Made by a program: the position numbers and the translations under genes. From Pseudomonadota bacterium (GTDB lineage Bacteria; Pseudomonadota; Alphaproteobacteria; Rhizobiales; Xanthobacteraceae): 64,000 bases of DNA. The number at the start of each line of letters is the position of its first letter. Position 1 is the first letter of the stretch. The notes beneath the pieces were generated by a model. It did not search any database and had not been told where the DNA came from. It saw only the letters and a list, made by a program, of their open reading frames with translations. Positions 7,422 to 17,607 of this stretch are shown piece by piece. The DNA lies in contig JAEWFG010000008.1 of the NCBI GenBank assembly GCA_023388935.1, positions 49,822-113,821 on the forward strand, read 5' to 3'.

Positions 7422-10251
7422 GCATCTTGGCGAGTTCGGACTTGCGGTAGGGCTTTGCCAGCAGCAGCACGCCGGAATCGAGCCGGCCGTGGTGGACGAT
7501 GGCGTTCTCGGTGTAGCCCGAGGTGAACAGCGTCTTCAGATCGGGGCGGCGGCGCGCCGCCTCGTCGGCGAGCTGGCGGCCGTTCATGGCGCCCGGCATG
7601 ATGACGTCGGTGAAGAGCAGGTCGATGCTCTTGTCGGCATCGATGATGGAGAGGGCTTCGGCGGCGTTGGCGGCTTCGAGCGCGGCATAGCCGAGGCTCT
7701 TGATCTGGGCAACGACATATTGCCGTACCAGCGCGTCGTCCTCGACGATCAGGATCTTCTCGTCGCCGCCGGTGATCGGCACGCTCGTGAGCACTTCGAA
7801 CGCGGTCTCCTGCACGCCACTCGAGCGGGGCAGGTAGATCTTCACGCTCGTGCCGTGGCCTTCCTCGCTGTAGACCTTGATGTGGCCGCCGGATTGCTTG
7901 ACGAAGCCGAACACCATGCTGAGTCCGAGGCCCGTGCCCTTGCCGACCTCCTTGGTGGTGAAGAACGGGTCGAACACGCGATCGACCAGGTCCGGCGGAA
8001 TGCCGCTGCCGGTGTCGCTGACTGCGATCATCACGTAATTGCCGGCAACCACCTCGGCGTTCATGCTGGCATAGCCGTCGTCGAGGAAGATGTTGCGTGT
8101 TTCCAGCACCAACGTTCCGCCGCCGGGCATGGCATCGCGCGCGTTCAGGGCTAGATTGAGGATCGCGGTGGAGAGCTGGCCCGGGTCGACCAGCGCCGGC
8201 CAGGCATCCTCCGTTAGCTGAGGCACGATGGTGATCTGCTCGCCGAGGGTGGGATGCAACAGCTTGGCCGCTTCGAGCGCCAGCGCATTGACGTCGATCT
8301 CGCGCGGCTGGAGCGGCTGCTTGCGGGCGAAGGCGAGCAAATGCCTGGTCAGTTGCGCGCCGCGTTCGGCGGCGTCGTCGATCAGCTTGGTGATGGCGAC
8401 GAGCTCGGAACGATCGGCCACCGCATCGGCCAGGATGCCGATGGTGCCGGTGATGACGGTCAGCACGTTGTTGAAGTCGTGGGCGACGCCGCCGGTCAAT
8501 TGGCCGATGGCATCCATCTTCTGGACCTGCCTGAACCGGGCCTCGGCGGCCTGCTTTTCGGTGAGGTCGCGACCGATGAAGAAATGGCGCTTCACGGGCT
8601 CGGACCAGGTCCCCAGCCAGTTCAGCGTGACCTCGTGGCCGTCGCAATGATAGTAGCGCGCCTCGAAGCTGCGCTTGACCTGGCCACGCCGCGCCGCGCG
8701 CATTTCGCCCCGCGTCTTCTCGAGGTCATCAGGGTGAATGAACTCGGTCGCGCTGTGGCCGATCAGGTCTTCCGGGCCATAGCCGAGGATGTCCTTCACG
8801 CTCGGGCTGATCTGGACGAAATTGCCGAAACCGTCGGTCACCAGAATCAGGTCCTGCGAGGTTTCGAAGATGCGCTGGCGCTCCTCGATCTCGCGGCGCA
8901 GCTTCTCTCGCGACTGCTTCTCTTCAGTGATGTCATGGGCGATCTCGGAGGCGCCGACGATTTCTCCGCCGTCCGACCTCAGCGGCGAGACGTTCAGCGC
9001 GACGTCGAGCTGACGGCCGTCCTTTCGCACGCGGACCGTCTCGTGCTGGGCGATCGTCTCGTTGCTGCTGATGCGGTTGAGGGTGCTCCTGATCTCCGCT
9101 TTGCGGTCCTTCGCCACGATGATGTCGATCGGCTCGCCGATGGCCTCTGCGGCGGAGTAGCCGAACAGACGCTCGGCGGCCCTGTTCCAGCCGGTGATGA
9201 TGCCGTCGAGGGATTTTGTGATGATGGCATCGTTGGAGGACTCGACCACGGCGCCGTAGAGGGCCAGGCGCTTGCCGTAATAGTCGCGATCGGTGGCCGA
9301 CTGTTCGCGCAGCCGGCCAACGAGGCCGGCCGTGTTCGCCTGGAGGCGGACGTTCTCGAACAGCAGCACGGCGAGCACGAAGCTGGAGGCGAAGAGGCCG
9401 TAGATCCGGCCGGCATAGAAGCCGAGATCGAAGCGCGCGACGTTGACGATTGCCGACAGCGCGATGTCGAACAGCCAGGCGCACATCGTGACCATGAGCC
9501 AGACGTCGATCACCGTGTGCGGCTTGCGGAACCACAGCGTCACCAGCGCCGCGACGCTCAACGACCATACGAACGACACGACGCCGATCATGGTGGTCGT
9601 GTAGCGACCTTCGCTCAGCAGGACCGGCAGCAGGCCGTGCTGCGCAGTCACCAGCCAGGCGAAGACAGTCATCGCGGCGAGCACGCCGAGGACGGAGACC
9701 GCGATGGCCGGCGCCGTCGCGCCCGCAATCCTGTTGCCGCCATTGCTGTCCTTCAGCCAGCCATAGGCCAGCACGAACAGCGGGAATCCGCCGTGCCAGA
9801 TCATGTAGAGCCAGACAGTGGTCTGCGAGCCGGCGCCGAACAGTCCGGCCGGGGCGAACAGGCCGGGGAAGGTGAGGGCGTGGGTCACTGCGGCTGCCGC
9901 TGTGAACAGATAGCCGGTCGACAGCATCAGCAGCGCGCGGCTGCGCAATACGGCAAATTGCGACAACAGCAGAACGGCAGTGATGATGTCACTGACCGCG
10001 AGCGCGGATTGATAGCTCGCCACGAAGGCGGGGACCGGCAACAGCGGCACGCCCGCGAACGGCACCGCCAGCGCGAACAGGATCGCGGAAATCCCGACGA
10101 TCGCCAATGCTGCGGTGCGATCGCCCTGCGTAGCCGGTAAGGTCGAAAGGAATGTGCTTCGGTCGTTGGGCGCTAGCACGTCGATCTCTTGTAAGCCGGC
10201 ATCGTGATCTTGCACGTCAATTTCTTCCAGCCGGTCTGCCGCTGCCTCCAT
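7399..10251 (-). CDS. Hybrid sensor histidine kinase with MASE-type membrane sensor, two PAS domains and receiver
   Basis: A 950-residue protein. Residues 45-300 hold about eight membrane helices of MASE4 style. PAS domains follow at about 330-445 and 455-570. The dimerisation/phosphoacceptor region has H591 in VAHDFNN; the ATPase domain has N-box NARDAM, G1 DTGSG and GKGTGLGL. A C-terminal receiver follows with acidic pair EDD and phosphoacceptor D882 in FTDVIMPG. It is divergent from a response regulator gene that is frameshifted here. GGAG lies upstream of the ATG. The signal is unknown; MASE sensors commonly sit in quinone- or redox-linked or ligand sensors. Confidence 0.92.
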   Translation of the reverse strand: MEAAADRLEEIDVQDHDAGLQEIDVLAPNDRSTFLSTLPATQGDRTAALAIVGISAILFALAVPFAGVPLLPVPAFVASYQSALAVSDIITAVLLLSQFAVLRSRALLMLSTGYLFTAAAAVTHALTFPGLFAPAGLFGAGSQTTVWLYMIWHGGFPLFVLAYGWLKDSNGGNRIAGATAPAIAVSVLGVLAAMTVFAWLVTAQHGLLPVLLSEGRYTTTMIGVVSFVWSLSVAALVTLWFRKPHTVIDVWLMVTMCAWLFDIALSAIVNVARFDLGFYAGRIYGLFASSFVLAVLLFENVRLQANTAGLVGRLREQSATDRDYYGKRLALYGAVVESSNDAIITKSLDGIITGWNRAAERLFGYSAAEAIGEPIDIIVAKDRKAEIRSTLNRISSNETIAQHETVRVRKDGRQLDVALNVSPLRSDGGEIVGASEIAHDITEEKQSREKLRREIEERQRIFETSQDLILVTDGFGNFVQISPSVKDILGYGPEDLIGHSATEFIHPDDLEKTRGEMRAARRGQVKRSFEARYYHCDGHEVTLNWLGTWSEPVKRHFFIGRDLTEKQAAEARFRQVQKMDAIGQLTGGVAHDFNNVLTVITGTIGILADAVADRSELVAITKLIDDAAERGAQLTRHLLAFARKQPLQPREIDVNALALEAAKLLHPTLGEQITIVPQLTEDAWPALVDPGQLSTAILNLALNARDAMPGGGTLVLETRNIFLDDGYASMNAEVVAGNYVMIAVSDTGSGIPPDLVDRVFDPFFTTKEVGKGTGLGLSMVFGFVKQSGGHIKVYSEEGHGTSVKIYLPRSSGVQETAFEVLTSVPITGGDEKILIVEDDALVRQYVVAQIKSLGYAALEAANAAEALSIIDADKSIDLLFTDVIMPGAMNGRQLADEAARRRPDLKTLFTSGYTENAIVHHGRLDSGVLLLAKPYRKSELAKMLRTALAS

Positions 10252-10307
10252 GGTAGCTGGCTCCGGGCGCGTGTCGTGACAGAAAGGGCTTGGGACTCAA
10301 CCGAAGG

Positions 10308-10323
10308 TTACAGCTTACTTAAC
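10308..10323 (-). promoter_or_regulatory. CtrA-like half-consensus TTAC-N7-TTAAC
   Basis: A TTAC-N7-TTAAC arrangement lies 57 bases upstream of the histidine kinase start. It departs from the CtrA consensus TTAA-N7-TTAAC at one base. It is a possible weak site only. Confidence 0.2.
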
Positions 10324-10442
10324 TTGGAGAGGACTCGGAGCGGGTAATTGGTAAGGGGGGCTTTACTAGGCGGACTCATACTGCTGCCGCCATTCTGCGG
10401 TGAATTGAACCAATTGATGATAGAAATCCGGGAGTTGTTCCC

Positions 10443-10830
10443 ATGCCCCGTATCCTGGTGATCGACGACCAGAAGGAGGTCCGCGACATGGTCGCGATCG
10501 TGCTCCGCGTCAACCATTATGACGTGGTCGAGGCCGAGTGGCGCGGCCGGCCTGAAGGCCTTCGGGGAAAGCGCTTTCGACGCCGCGATTGTCGACATTT
10601 TCCTCGCGGGTACCAGCGGCGTCGATGTCATGGGCGCCATTCGCCAGCGGATCCCCGCTTTTCCGATCGTGGCGGTCTCCGGCATGACCGCGCTGGATTT
10701 CATGGGCGAGGCGCCCGGTCTCGCCGGTGTCGTCTGCCTGCGAAAGCCGTTTCGGCCGAACGACCTGCTCGGTGCGCTCAAGATCGCGCAAAGCCAGACC
10801 GTAGCCGGCGAGGCTGCGCAGGCGGTCTGA
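10443..10830 (+). pseudogene. Single-domain response regulator with a frameshift
   Basis: Read with one frame change near 10540, this is a complete receiver domain of about 129 residues. It has the acidic pair in ILVIDDQ, the phosphoacceptor Asp in AIVDIF, the conserved Ser in AVSGMT and the Lys in RKPF. The first 32 residues are in the frame of the ATG at 10443. The rest, starting AAGLKAFGE, is in the next frame. Restoring an AG dinucleotide (GAGTGG to GAGAGTGG) gives a smooth EAESGAAGLKAF. So this is a 2-base loss in a GAGAG run, or a sequencing error. It lies divergent from the hybrid kinase, its natural partner. Confidence 0.8.
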
Positions 10831-10838
10831 CACAAGAA

Positions 10839-10862
10839 AACGCCCCGGTGACCCGGGGCGTT
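10839..10862 (-). terminator. Rho-independent terminator of the binding-protein gene
   Basis: A 10-bp GC-rich stem (AACGCCCCGG / CCGGGGCGTT) with a 4-base loop lies about 40 bases past the livK-like stop. Read on the reverse strand it is followed by TTTTC. It could also stop transcripts arriving from the response regulator on the forward strand. Confidence 0.8.
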
Positions 10863-10900
10863 CGTCGGCGAATGATCTGGCTGAAAGGTCAGCCCCTGTC

Positions 10901-12019
10901 TCAGGTGCCCTGGCCGCTGACTTGGGCGTAGCCGCCCTTGGCGTCCCATTTGTAGACGACGTAGTCGATCTGCTTGATGTCGCCCTTGGCGTCATACTCG
11001 ATCGGGCCGATCACGGTGTCCCACTTGCCGGCCTTCATCGTCTCCATGACCTTCTTGGCGTCGGTGGTGCCGGCCTTCTTGGCCGCCTGCGACCAGACCT
11101 GCATCGCCGCATAGGTGTAGAGGGTGTAGCCCTCGGGATCGATGCCCTTGGCCTTGAAGGCCTCGACGATCTTCTTCGCGGTCGGCTTGTTGCGCGGATC
11201 GGGACCGAAGGTGAACAGCGTGCCTTCGCCGGCCGGGCCGGTGATGGAGGCGTACTCCTTGTCGGCGAGCGCGTCGCCGGCCATCAGGATCGTCTTGAGG
11301 CCCTGGTCGCGCATCTGGCGCAGGATCAGGCCGCTCTCCTGATGGTAGCCGCCGACATAGACGAGGTCGATGTTGTCGCGCTTCAGGCGCGAGACGATCG
11401 CGTTGAAGTCCTTGTCGCCCTTGTTATAGGACTCGTACATCTTCTCGGTGATGCCGGCCTTGTTGAGCGCCTTCTTGGTCTCGTCGGCAAGACCCTTGCC
11501 GTAGGTGGTCTTGTCGTTGAGGATCGCGATGTTCTTGCCCTTGAAATTCTTGGCGATGTACTGCGCCGCGATCAGGCCCTGTTGATCGTCGCGGCCGCAG
11601 ACGCGCGCCACGTTCCACAGCTTGCGCTCGGTGAAGGTCGGGTTGGTCGAGGCCGGCGTGATCTGGAGCACGTTGCCGTCGGCATAGGCTTCGGAGGCGG
11701 GGATCGACGACGACGAGCAATAGTGCCCGGCGACGAACGGCATCTTCGCGCTGGCGATCTTCTCGGCGACCGAGCGCGCCTGCTTCGGATCGCAGGCATC
11801 ATCCTCGATGTCGAGCGCGAGCTTCTTGCCGATGACGCCGCCGGCGGCGTTGATGTCAGCCACGGCCATCTCGGCGCCGTTCTTCATCTGGCGGCCGAAA
11901 GCGGACTCGCCGCCGGTCATCGGGCCTGCGACTGCGATGGTGACATCCTGCGCGAACGCCGCGCTCGATAGCGCGATCGATGCGCCGAATGCCAGACCGA
12001 TGAGCTTTAGTGATTTCAT
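10901..12019 (-). CDS. livK: Branched-chain amino acid ABC transporter, periplasmic binding protein
   Basis: A 372-residue LivK/Leu-Ile-Val-binding family protein with a clear Sec signal peptide cut near SSAAFAQ. The body begins DVTIAVAGPMTGGESAFGRQ and carries NDKTTYGKGLAD and VYVGGYHQESG, typical of the periplasmic binding fold type I. The ATG at 12019 has GAGG upstream; an in-frame extension to 12061 is not needed. It follows livF after a 161-base gap and could also be transcribed from its own promoter. Ligands of this family include Leu, Ile, Val and other amino or aromatic acids. Confidence 0.93.
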   Translation of the reverse strand: MKSLKLIGLAFGASIALSSAAFAQDVTIAVAGPMTGGESAFGRQMKNGAEMAVADINAAGGVIGKKLALDIEDDACDPKQARSVAEKIASAKMPFVAGHYCSSSSIPASEAYADGNVLQITPASTNPTFTERKLWNVARVCGRDDQQGLIAAQYIAKNFKGKNIAILNDKTTYGKGLADETKKALNKAGITEKMYESYNKGDKDFNAIVSRLKRDNIDLVYVGGYHQESGLILRQMRDQGLKTILMAGDALADKEYASITGPAGEGTLFTFGPDPRNKPTAKKIVEAFKAKGIDPEGYTLYTYAAMQVWSQAAKKAGTTDAKKVMETMKAGKWDTVIGPIEYDAKGDIKQIDYVVYKWDAKGGYAQVSGQGT

Positions 12020-12180
12020 GAGATACCTCGCGGGTGATCGTCTGTGGAAGTTGCCGGGCACGCCCGGTCCAAACCGACGCCATTCTTGAATGAAATTGGC
12101 GAGAAGTCACCGGCAAAATACGGGCATTGGCGGAGATATCTCGCCACGTCCGGCCGCACGTGGGCCGCCTTCGGGCCCGG

Positions 12181-12920
12181 TCAGCCGTGCCGGCCGCCTT
12201 CCAGGTAGGCAGCGCGAATCTCGGGGCGCTGCAGCAACTCGGCGCCGGTCCCGGCCAGCGTGATCAGGCCGTTGACCATGACATAGCCGCGATGGGCGAG
12301 CTTCAGCGCATGGTTGGCGTTCTGCTCCACGATCAGGACGGTCAGGCCGTCTTGCCGGTTCAGGGTGCGGATCGCATCGAAGATCTGACGGGCGATCAGC
12401 GGCGCCAGCCCGAGCGAGGGCTCGTCGAGCAAGAGCAGGCGGGGGCGGCTCATCAAGGCGCGGCCGATCGCCAGCATCTGCTGCTCGCCGCCGGACAACG
12501 TTCCGCCGCGCTGGGCGTAGCGTTCCTTCAGGCGTGGAAACAGCGTGAACACGCGCTGCAGCGTTGCCTCCCGTTCCGCATCCGTGCATCCGGTGGCGTC
12601 CGCCCCCATCTGGAGGTTTTCAGCGACGCTCATGCGCGGAAAGATGCGGCGGCCTTCCGGCGATTGCGCGATGCGCAAATGTGCGATCGCGTGGGTGGGG
12701 ACGTCGGTGATGTCGCGGCCTTCGTACAGGATCTGGCCGGCGCGGGCGCGCGGCTTGCCGAAGATCGTCATCATCAGCGTCGACTTGCCGGCGCCGTTGG
12801 CGCCGATCAGCGCGACGATCTCGCCGGCATTGATCTCGACGTCGACGCCCTTGAGCGCCTCGATCTTGCCGTAGGCGGCGCGCAGGCCACGGATCGCGAG
12901 CAGGGGAGTGGTCGCCGATG

Positions 12921-12924
<4 letters not shown>
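12181..12924 (-). CDS. livF: Branched-chain amino acid ABC transporter ATPase LivF
   Basis: A 247-residue ATPase with Walker A GANGAGKST, signature LSGGEQQML, Walker B LLLLDEPSLG and the late switch His in IVEQNANHAL. The short form without the C-terminal extension identifies LivF. Its ATG overlaps the livG stop by 4 bases (ATGA), so translation is coupled. It pairs with LivG on the cytosolic face of LivHM. Confidence 0.96.
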
Positions 12925-13750
<826 letters not shown>

Positions 13751-13754
<4 letters not shown>

Positions 13755-15070
13755 CCGTGCCCTTCCTTGACGAGGTCGGAAGAGATCGCCTGCGCCTTGG
13801 TCAGATACACCGTCGGTGCGCGATGGCCGATCAGGCCGCGCGGCCGCCAGATCATGATCAGGACCATCGCCATGCCGAACACCAGCATGCGGTAAGTCTC
13901 GAGGCCGCGGAACAGCTCGAAGCCTCCGATCATGGCGAGCGCGGCAAGCGCGACGCCGAGCTGCGAACCCATGCCGCCGAGCACGACGATGGCGAGCACC
14001 AGCGCCGATTCCTGGAAGGTGAAGGATTCCGGGCTGATGAAGCCCTGGCGTGTCGCGAAGAACGCGCCGGCAAAGCCGCCGAACATTGCGCCCGTCGCGA
14101 ATGCCGTGAGCTTGGTGGTCGTGGTGTTGATGCCGAGCGCGCGACAGGCGACCTCGTCCTCGCGCAAGGCTTCCCAGGCCCGCCCGATCGGCAGCCGGCG
14201 CAGGCGGATCGTCACCCAGTTGGTCAGGAGCGCGAGCGCCAGGATGAGGTAGAACAGGAAGACGATGCGATGGGTCGGCGAATATTCGATGCCGAGCTTG
14301 GCGGCGAGCCCGTCATCGCTGTTGTCGAGCGGAATGCCGAAGAACGAGGGGCGCGGAATTCCGGTAACGCCGTTCGGCCCGCCAGTCAGATCCTGCCAGT
14401 TGATGATGACGAGGCGGATGATCTCGCCGAAGGCGAGCGTCACGATGGCGAGATAGTCGCCGCGCAAGCGCAGCACGGGGAAGCCGAGCAGCATGCCCCA
14501 GAACGCAGCGAGAATGCCCGCGAGCGGCAGGCAGATCCAGAACGACCAGCCGAAATTGGTGGCAAGCAGGGCGTAGGAATAGGCACCCACCGCATAGAAG
14601 GCGACGTAGCCGAGATCGAGTAGGCCGGCGAGACCGACCACGACGTTCAGGCCCCAGCCCAGCATCACATAGGTGAGCACGAGGATCGCGAGGTCGAGGA
14701 TGTAGCGCTGGTTATAGAAAATCACCGGCACCAGCAGCGCGAAGATCAGGAGCGCGGGCGCGAGGTAGCGGCCGACGAGCGACATGCCGCTCTTCACCGC
14801 CGGCGGCACCAGCTTCTCGGCGCCGGTCGGGCCGATCCACTGCCGCAACAGCTCGATCACGATCGAGCCGCCGAACACCGCGGCAACGAGCGAAGCGAGG
14901 TCGCCGAAGCGCGTCCAATAGGTGAGCTGGCCGTCGGAACCCGCCTCGGTACGGATGCCGACCATCAGCGAAAACAGCACCAGCGCGATCAGGGCGTTGA
15001 TGAAGGCCGTCTTCAGGAGAGAGGGGATCCCCGTTGCAGGTTTGGCCGTCATGGTTGGGGGAGCTGTCAC
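13751..15070 (-). CDS. livM: Branched-chain amino acid ABC transporter permease LivM
   Basis: A 439-residue permease with about ten membrane helices and the long N-terminal extension typical of LivM (the DUF3382-like part, about residues 20-95). The conserved cytoplasmic loop GRAWEALREDEVACRALGIN contacts the ATPases. It overlaps livG by 4 bases and follows livH after a 9-base gap, so it is the second gene of the operon. Confidence 0.95.
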
Positions 15071-15079
15071 GCGCGACCG

Positions 15080-15997
15080 TCAGACTTTTTCGACTTCGGG
15101 ACGGCCGAGCAGGCCGGTCGGCATGAAGATCAGTACGATGATCAGGATCGAGAACGCAGCGACGTCCTTGTACTCGACCGAGAAATACGCCGACCAGAAC
15201 GTCTCGATGAGCCCGATCGCGAGGCCGCCGAGCATGGCGCCCGGCAACGAGCCGATGCCGCCGAGCACGGCCGCGGTGAAGGCCTTGATGCCGGCGACGA
15301 AGCCCATGTAGAAATCGACCAGGCCGTAATAGAGCAGATACATCAGGCCCGCGACGGCGGCGAGCGCGGCGCCGATCACGAAGGTCATGGAGATGGTGCG
15401 GTCGACGTCGACGCCGAGCAGCGCCGCCATGGTCTGGTCCTGCTCGCAGGCGCGCATGTCGCGCCCGAGCCGGGTGCGCGACACCAGCCAGGTGAAGATC
15501 GCCAGCAGCACGATGGTGGTGAGCACCACCATGATCTGGATGTTGGAGAGCTGGATCACGAAGCCGTCCGCGCTCTCATGCAGCGTGTAGCCGCCGGTGA
15601 TGAAGGGCGGGATCGGCTTGACGCGGGCGCCTTGCGCCACCTGCGAATAGTTCGACAGCACGAAGGACATGCCGATCGCCGACAGCATCGGGGCGAGGCG
15701 GAAGGAATGGCGCAGCGGCCGGTAGGCGATGCGTTCGATGGTCCAGCCATAGAGCGCGGTGATTGCCATCGAGACCAGCAACACCACGAGCAGGATCACC
15801 GGGATCGCGGTCAGGCCAAGGGAGATCAGGATCAGGAAGGTGATCAGCGAGATGAAGCCGCCGATCATGAAGATGTCGCCATGGGCGAAGTTGATCATGC
15901 CGACGATGCCGTAGACCATCGTATAGCCGATGGCGATCAGGCCGTAGATCGAGCCCAGGACGAGGCCGTTGATGAGCTGCTGGGCGAAATAATCCAT
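15080..15997 (-). CDS. livH: Branched-chain amino acid ABC transporter permease LivH
   Basis: A 305-residue permease with eight or so membrane helices. It has the family sequence GSIYGLIAIGYTMVYGIVGMINFAHGD near the N-terminus and the ATPase-contact loop GRDMRACEQDQTMAALLGVD. The ATG at 15997 is chosen; a TTG at 16012 would add five residues. It is the first gene of livH-M-G-F, and the promoter should lie in 16000-16230. Confidence 0.95.
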   Translation of the reverse strand: MDYFAQQLINGLVLGSIYGLIAIGYTMVYGIVGMINFAHGDIFMIGGFISLITFLILISLGLTAIPVILLVVLLVSMAITALYGWTIERIAYRPLRHSFRLAPMLSAIGMSFVLSNYSQVAQGARVKPIPPFITGGYTLHESADGFVIQLSNIQIMVVLTTIVLLAIFTWLVSRTRLGRDMRACEQDQTMAALLGVDVDRTISMTFVIGAALAAVAGLMYLLYYGLVDFYMGFVAGIKAFTAAVLGGIGSLPGAMLGGLAIGLIETFWSAYFSVEYKDVAAFSILIIVLIFMPTGLLGRPEVEKV

Positions 15998-16250
15998 GCG
16001 CTGCCGTATCAAACCTGGTCAGAGAGTCTTGGGCCCCGGCAGCCCTTGAGCATTCTTTCCATTTTGTAACAGGAGGGAACTGGCGGCCGCAACTGGCCAG
16101 GCCTTGGCATAAAGGCTTGTACAGAGGTGATTTCGTGACCGACGCCATCTCCCGGTTCCGCACCTGCGAGGAACCGGGTTCCGCAAAGCAACCAAAACCA
16201 ATGCGGTTTGTTGTCTCGTCTTCGACGTCCAACAAGGGAGTTTCCCCCAA

Positions 16251-16427
16251 ATGACGAAGCAGCAGAATCAGAATCCGGGTCAGCAAAACCAGAACCCCGG
16301 CCAGCAGCGTCCAGGGCAGCAGCAGGGTGGCGGGCAGAAACCCGGACAGCAGCAGCAACATGACCCGATGCGGCAGGACGACAAGCCTGGACAGCAGGGC
16401 GGTGGTCAGCACGGCAAGGACAAGTAG
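16251..16427 (+). CDS. 58-residue Gln/Gly-rich low-complexity protein
   Basis: The ATG at 16251 follows an AAGGGAG motif. The product is built almost entirely from Gln, Gly, Pro, Asn and Lys, with repeats of the type NQNPGQQ and RPGQQQGG, and ends GGGQHGKDK. It has no hydrophobic segment and should be intrinsically disordered. A strong terminator follows 23 bases after the stop, so this is a stand-alone transcript. Function unknown; similar Gln-rich small proteins occur in rhizobia without an assigned role, as far as I recall. Confidence 0.7.
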   Translation: MTKQQNQNPGQQNQNPGQQRPGQQQGGGQKPGQQQQHDPMRQDDKPGQQGGGQHGKDK

Positions 16428-16449
16428 TTAGGAAGCCCGGGAGTGAAGA

Positions 16450-16479
16450 GGGCCCCGCCGAAAGGCGGGCCCCTTTTTC
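16450..16479 (+). terminator. Rho-independent terminator
   Basis: A 10-bp stem with one mismatch (GGGCCCCGCC / GGCGGGCCCC), loop GAAA, followed by TTTTT. It lies just after the Gln-rich micro-protein gene. Confidence 0.85.
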
Positions 16480-16603
16480 TGTGGGCGCGTCGCCCATCGG
16501 GGCAGTTAAGGTAAACAAAGGGTTTAAATTGCCGCCGCAGTCCGGTGGGAGTTAGCTCCCGGCAAAGCCTTCCGTTGAAGGCGCGTAGCAGGCGGGAAGC
16601 GGC

Positions 16604-17140
16604 ATGTTCGGAAATTGGCGGATCGGCTCGGTCAACGGCGCTCTGCTGGCGGCCTATTTCATCCCGGCCTGGAGCCTGGTCGCCTTCAACATCTTCGTGG
16701 CGCCGGTGCACGGACTCTATGAGCGGCCGAGCGTCGCGGTGGCGCTGTTCCTCAGCGACCATCTCCAGATGGCGGGGATGAGCACGGTGCGCGCCGCCTG
16801 GCTGCTGGCGCTGGGACGGCTGACCGTCGTGGCGTTCTTTGCGATCTACCTTGCGCTTCTCTGCATCCCCCGCGTCCGCAAGAATGGCGGCAGCGACGAG
16901 GCGCTTGGAATTGCGCTTGCGATCGGCAGCGTGATCTCGTTTGCGAGCATGGTGATGGCCTCGAAGGTCGGCGAGATGGCCGCGCTCCGGCTGCACGCCA
17001 CCGAGCTCCTGCTGTTGCTCGGTGCTGCCATCGTGGTGGTGATCGAACGGCCCGCGGCGGTGCCGCAGGCCGCCAAAGCTCAGGCCAAGGCTCCCGTGCC
17101 GCTAGGCCTTGAGCAGGCCGAGCTCCTGCACAATAGCTGA
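16604..17140 (+). CDS. Unknown membrane protein with four predicted spans
   Basis: A 178-residue protein with hydrophobic segments at about residues 12-33, 62-88, 100-120 and 128-147, then an Ala/Lys-rich soluble tail. The arrangement suggests a small four-helix inner-membrane protein. Its last 39 bases overlap the 3' end of pcaC on the other strand. No family recognised and no functional partner next to it. Confidence 0.7.
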   Translation: MFGNWRIGSVNGALLAAYFIPAWSLVAFNIFVAPVHGLYERPSVAVALFLSDHLQMAGMSTVRAAWLLALGRLTVVAFFAIYLALLCIPRVRKNGGSDEALGIALAIGSVISFASMVMASKVGEMAALRLHATELLLLLGAAIVVVIERPAAVPQAAKAQAKAPVPLGLEQAELLHNS

Positions 17141-17494
17141 GGCTTCCTTCACGGCGTGGTTCGCCGCCGGCACGCCGCAATAGATCGCCTGCTGGAGCAG
17201 GATTTCCTTGATGTCGTCGGGGGTGAAGCCGCCCTCGGCGAGCGCCGCGCGAACATGCAGGCGGAACTCGTCCCATTGCCCGAGCGCCACCATGGTGCCG
17301 ATCACCAGCACCCGCCGTGTGCGCTCGTCGAAATGTGGCCGCGTCCAGATCTCGCCCCAGGCGTAACGCGTGATCATGTCCTGGAAATCGGTGTTGAACG
17401 CATTGCGATTGGCGATCGACTTGTCGACCCAGGCATTGCCCAGCACTTTTCGGCGCACGTTCATGCCGCCATCGCGGCGCTTCTGGTCGTCCAT
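17102..17494 (-). CDS. pcaC: 4-carboxymuconolactone decarboxylase
   Basis: A 130-residue AhpD/CMD-fold protein. PcaC removes CO2 from gamma-carboxymuconolactone to give 3-oxoadipate enol-lactone in the protocatechuate branch of the beta-ketoadipate pathway. The sequence shows VRRKVLGNAWVDKS, WTRPHFDERTRRVLVIGTMVALGQWDEFRLH and LLQQAIYCGVPAANHAVKE, all typical of PcaC. GAGGAGG upstream fixes the ATG at 17494. It follows pcaD, with a palindromic repeat between the two. Confidence 0.93.
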   Translation of the reverse strand: MDDQKRRDGGMNVRRKVLGNAWVDKSIANRNAFNTDFQDMITRYAWGEIWTRPHFDERTRRVLVIGTMVALGQWDEFRLHVRAALAEGGFTPDDIKEILLQQAIYCGVPAANHAVKEASAIVQELGLLKA

Positions 17495-17510
17495 TTCTAT
17501 CCTCCTCTCC

Positions 17511-17595
17511 GTCATTGCGAGGAGCGTAGCGACGAAGCAATCCAGAGTGTTTCCGCGGTGGGATTTCTGGATTGCTTCGCTGCGCTCGCAATGAC
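17511..17595. repeat. Palindromic intergenic repeat between pcaD and pcaC
   Basis: An 85-base inverted repeat. The outer arms read GTCATTGCGAGGAGC and GCTGCGCTCGCAATGAC; the inner arms are GAAGCAATCCAG and CTGGATTGCTTC. It would fold into one long hairpin in the pcaD-pcaC message and ends just upstream of the pcaC ribosome-binding site. Confidence 0.85.
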
Positions 17596-17607
17596 GGCGT
17601 TGTGAGA

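Noticed and set aside
8254..10140. A 628-codon forward frame across the histidine kinase
   Set aside because: It is the complement of a clear sensor kinase and contains no domain motif.
16500..16535. TTAA-containing stretch as a CtrA site
   Set aside because: The two TTAA words are not 7 bases apart, unlike the site at 58352.
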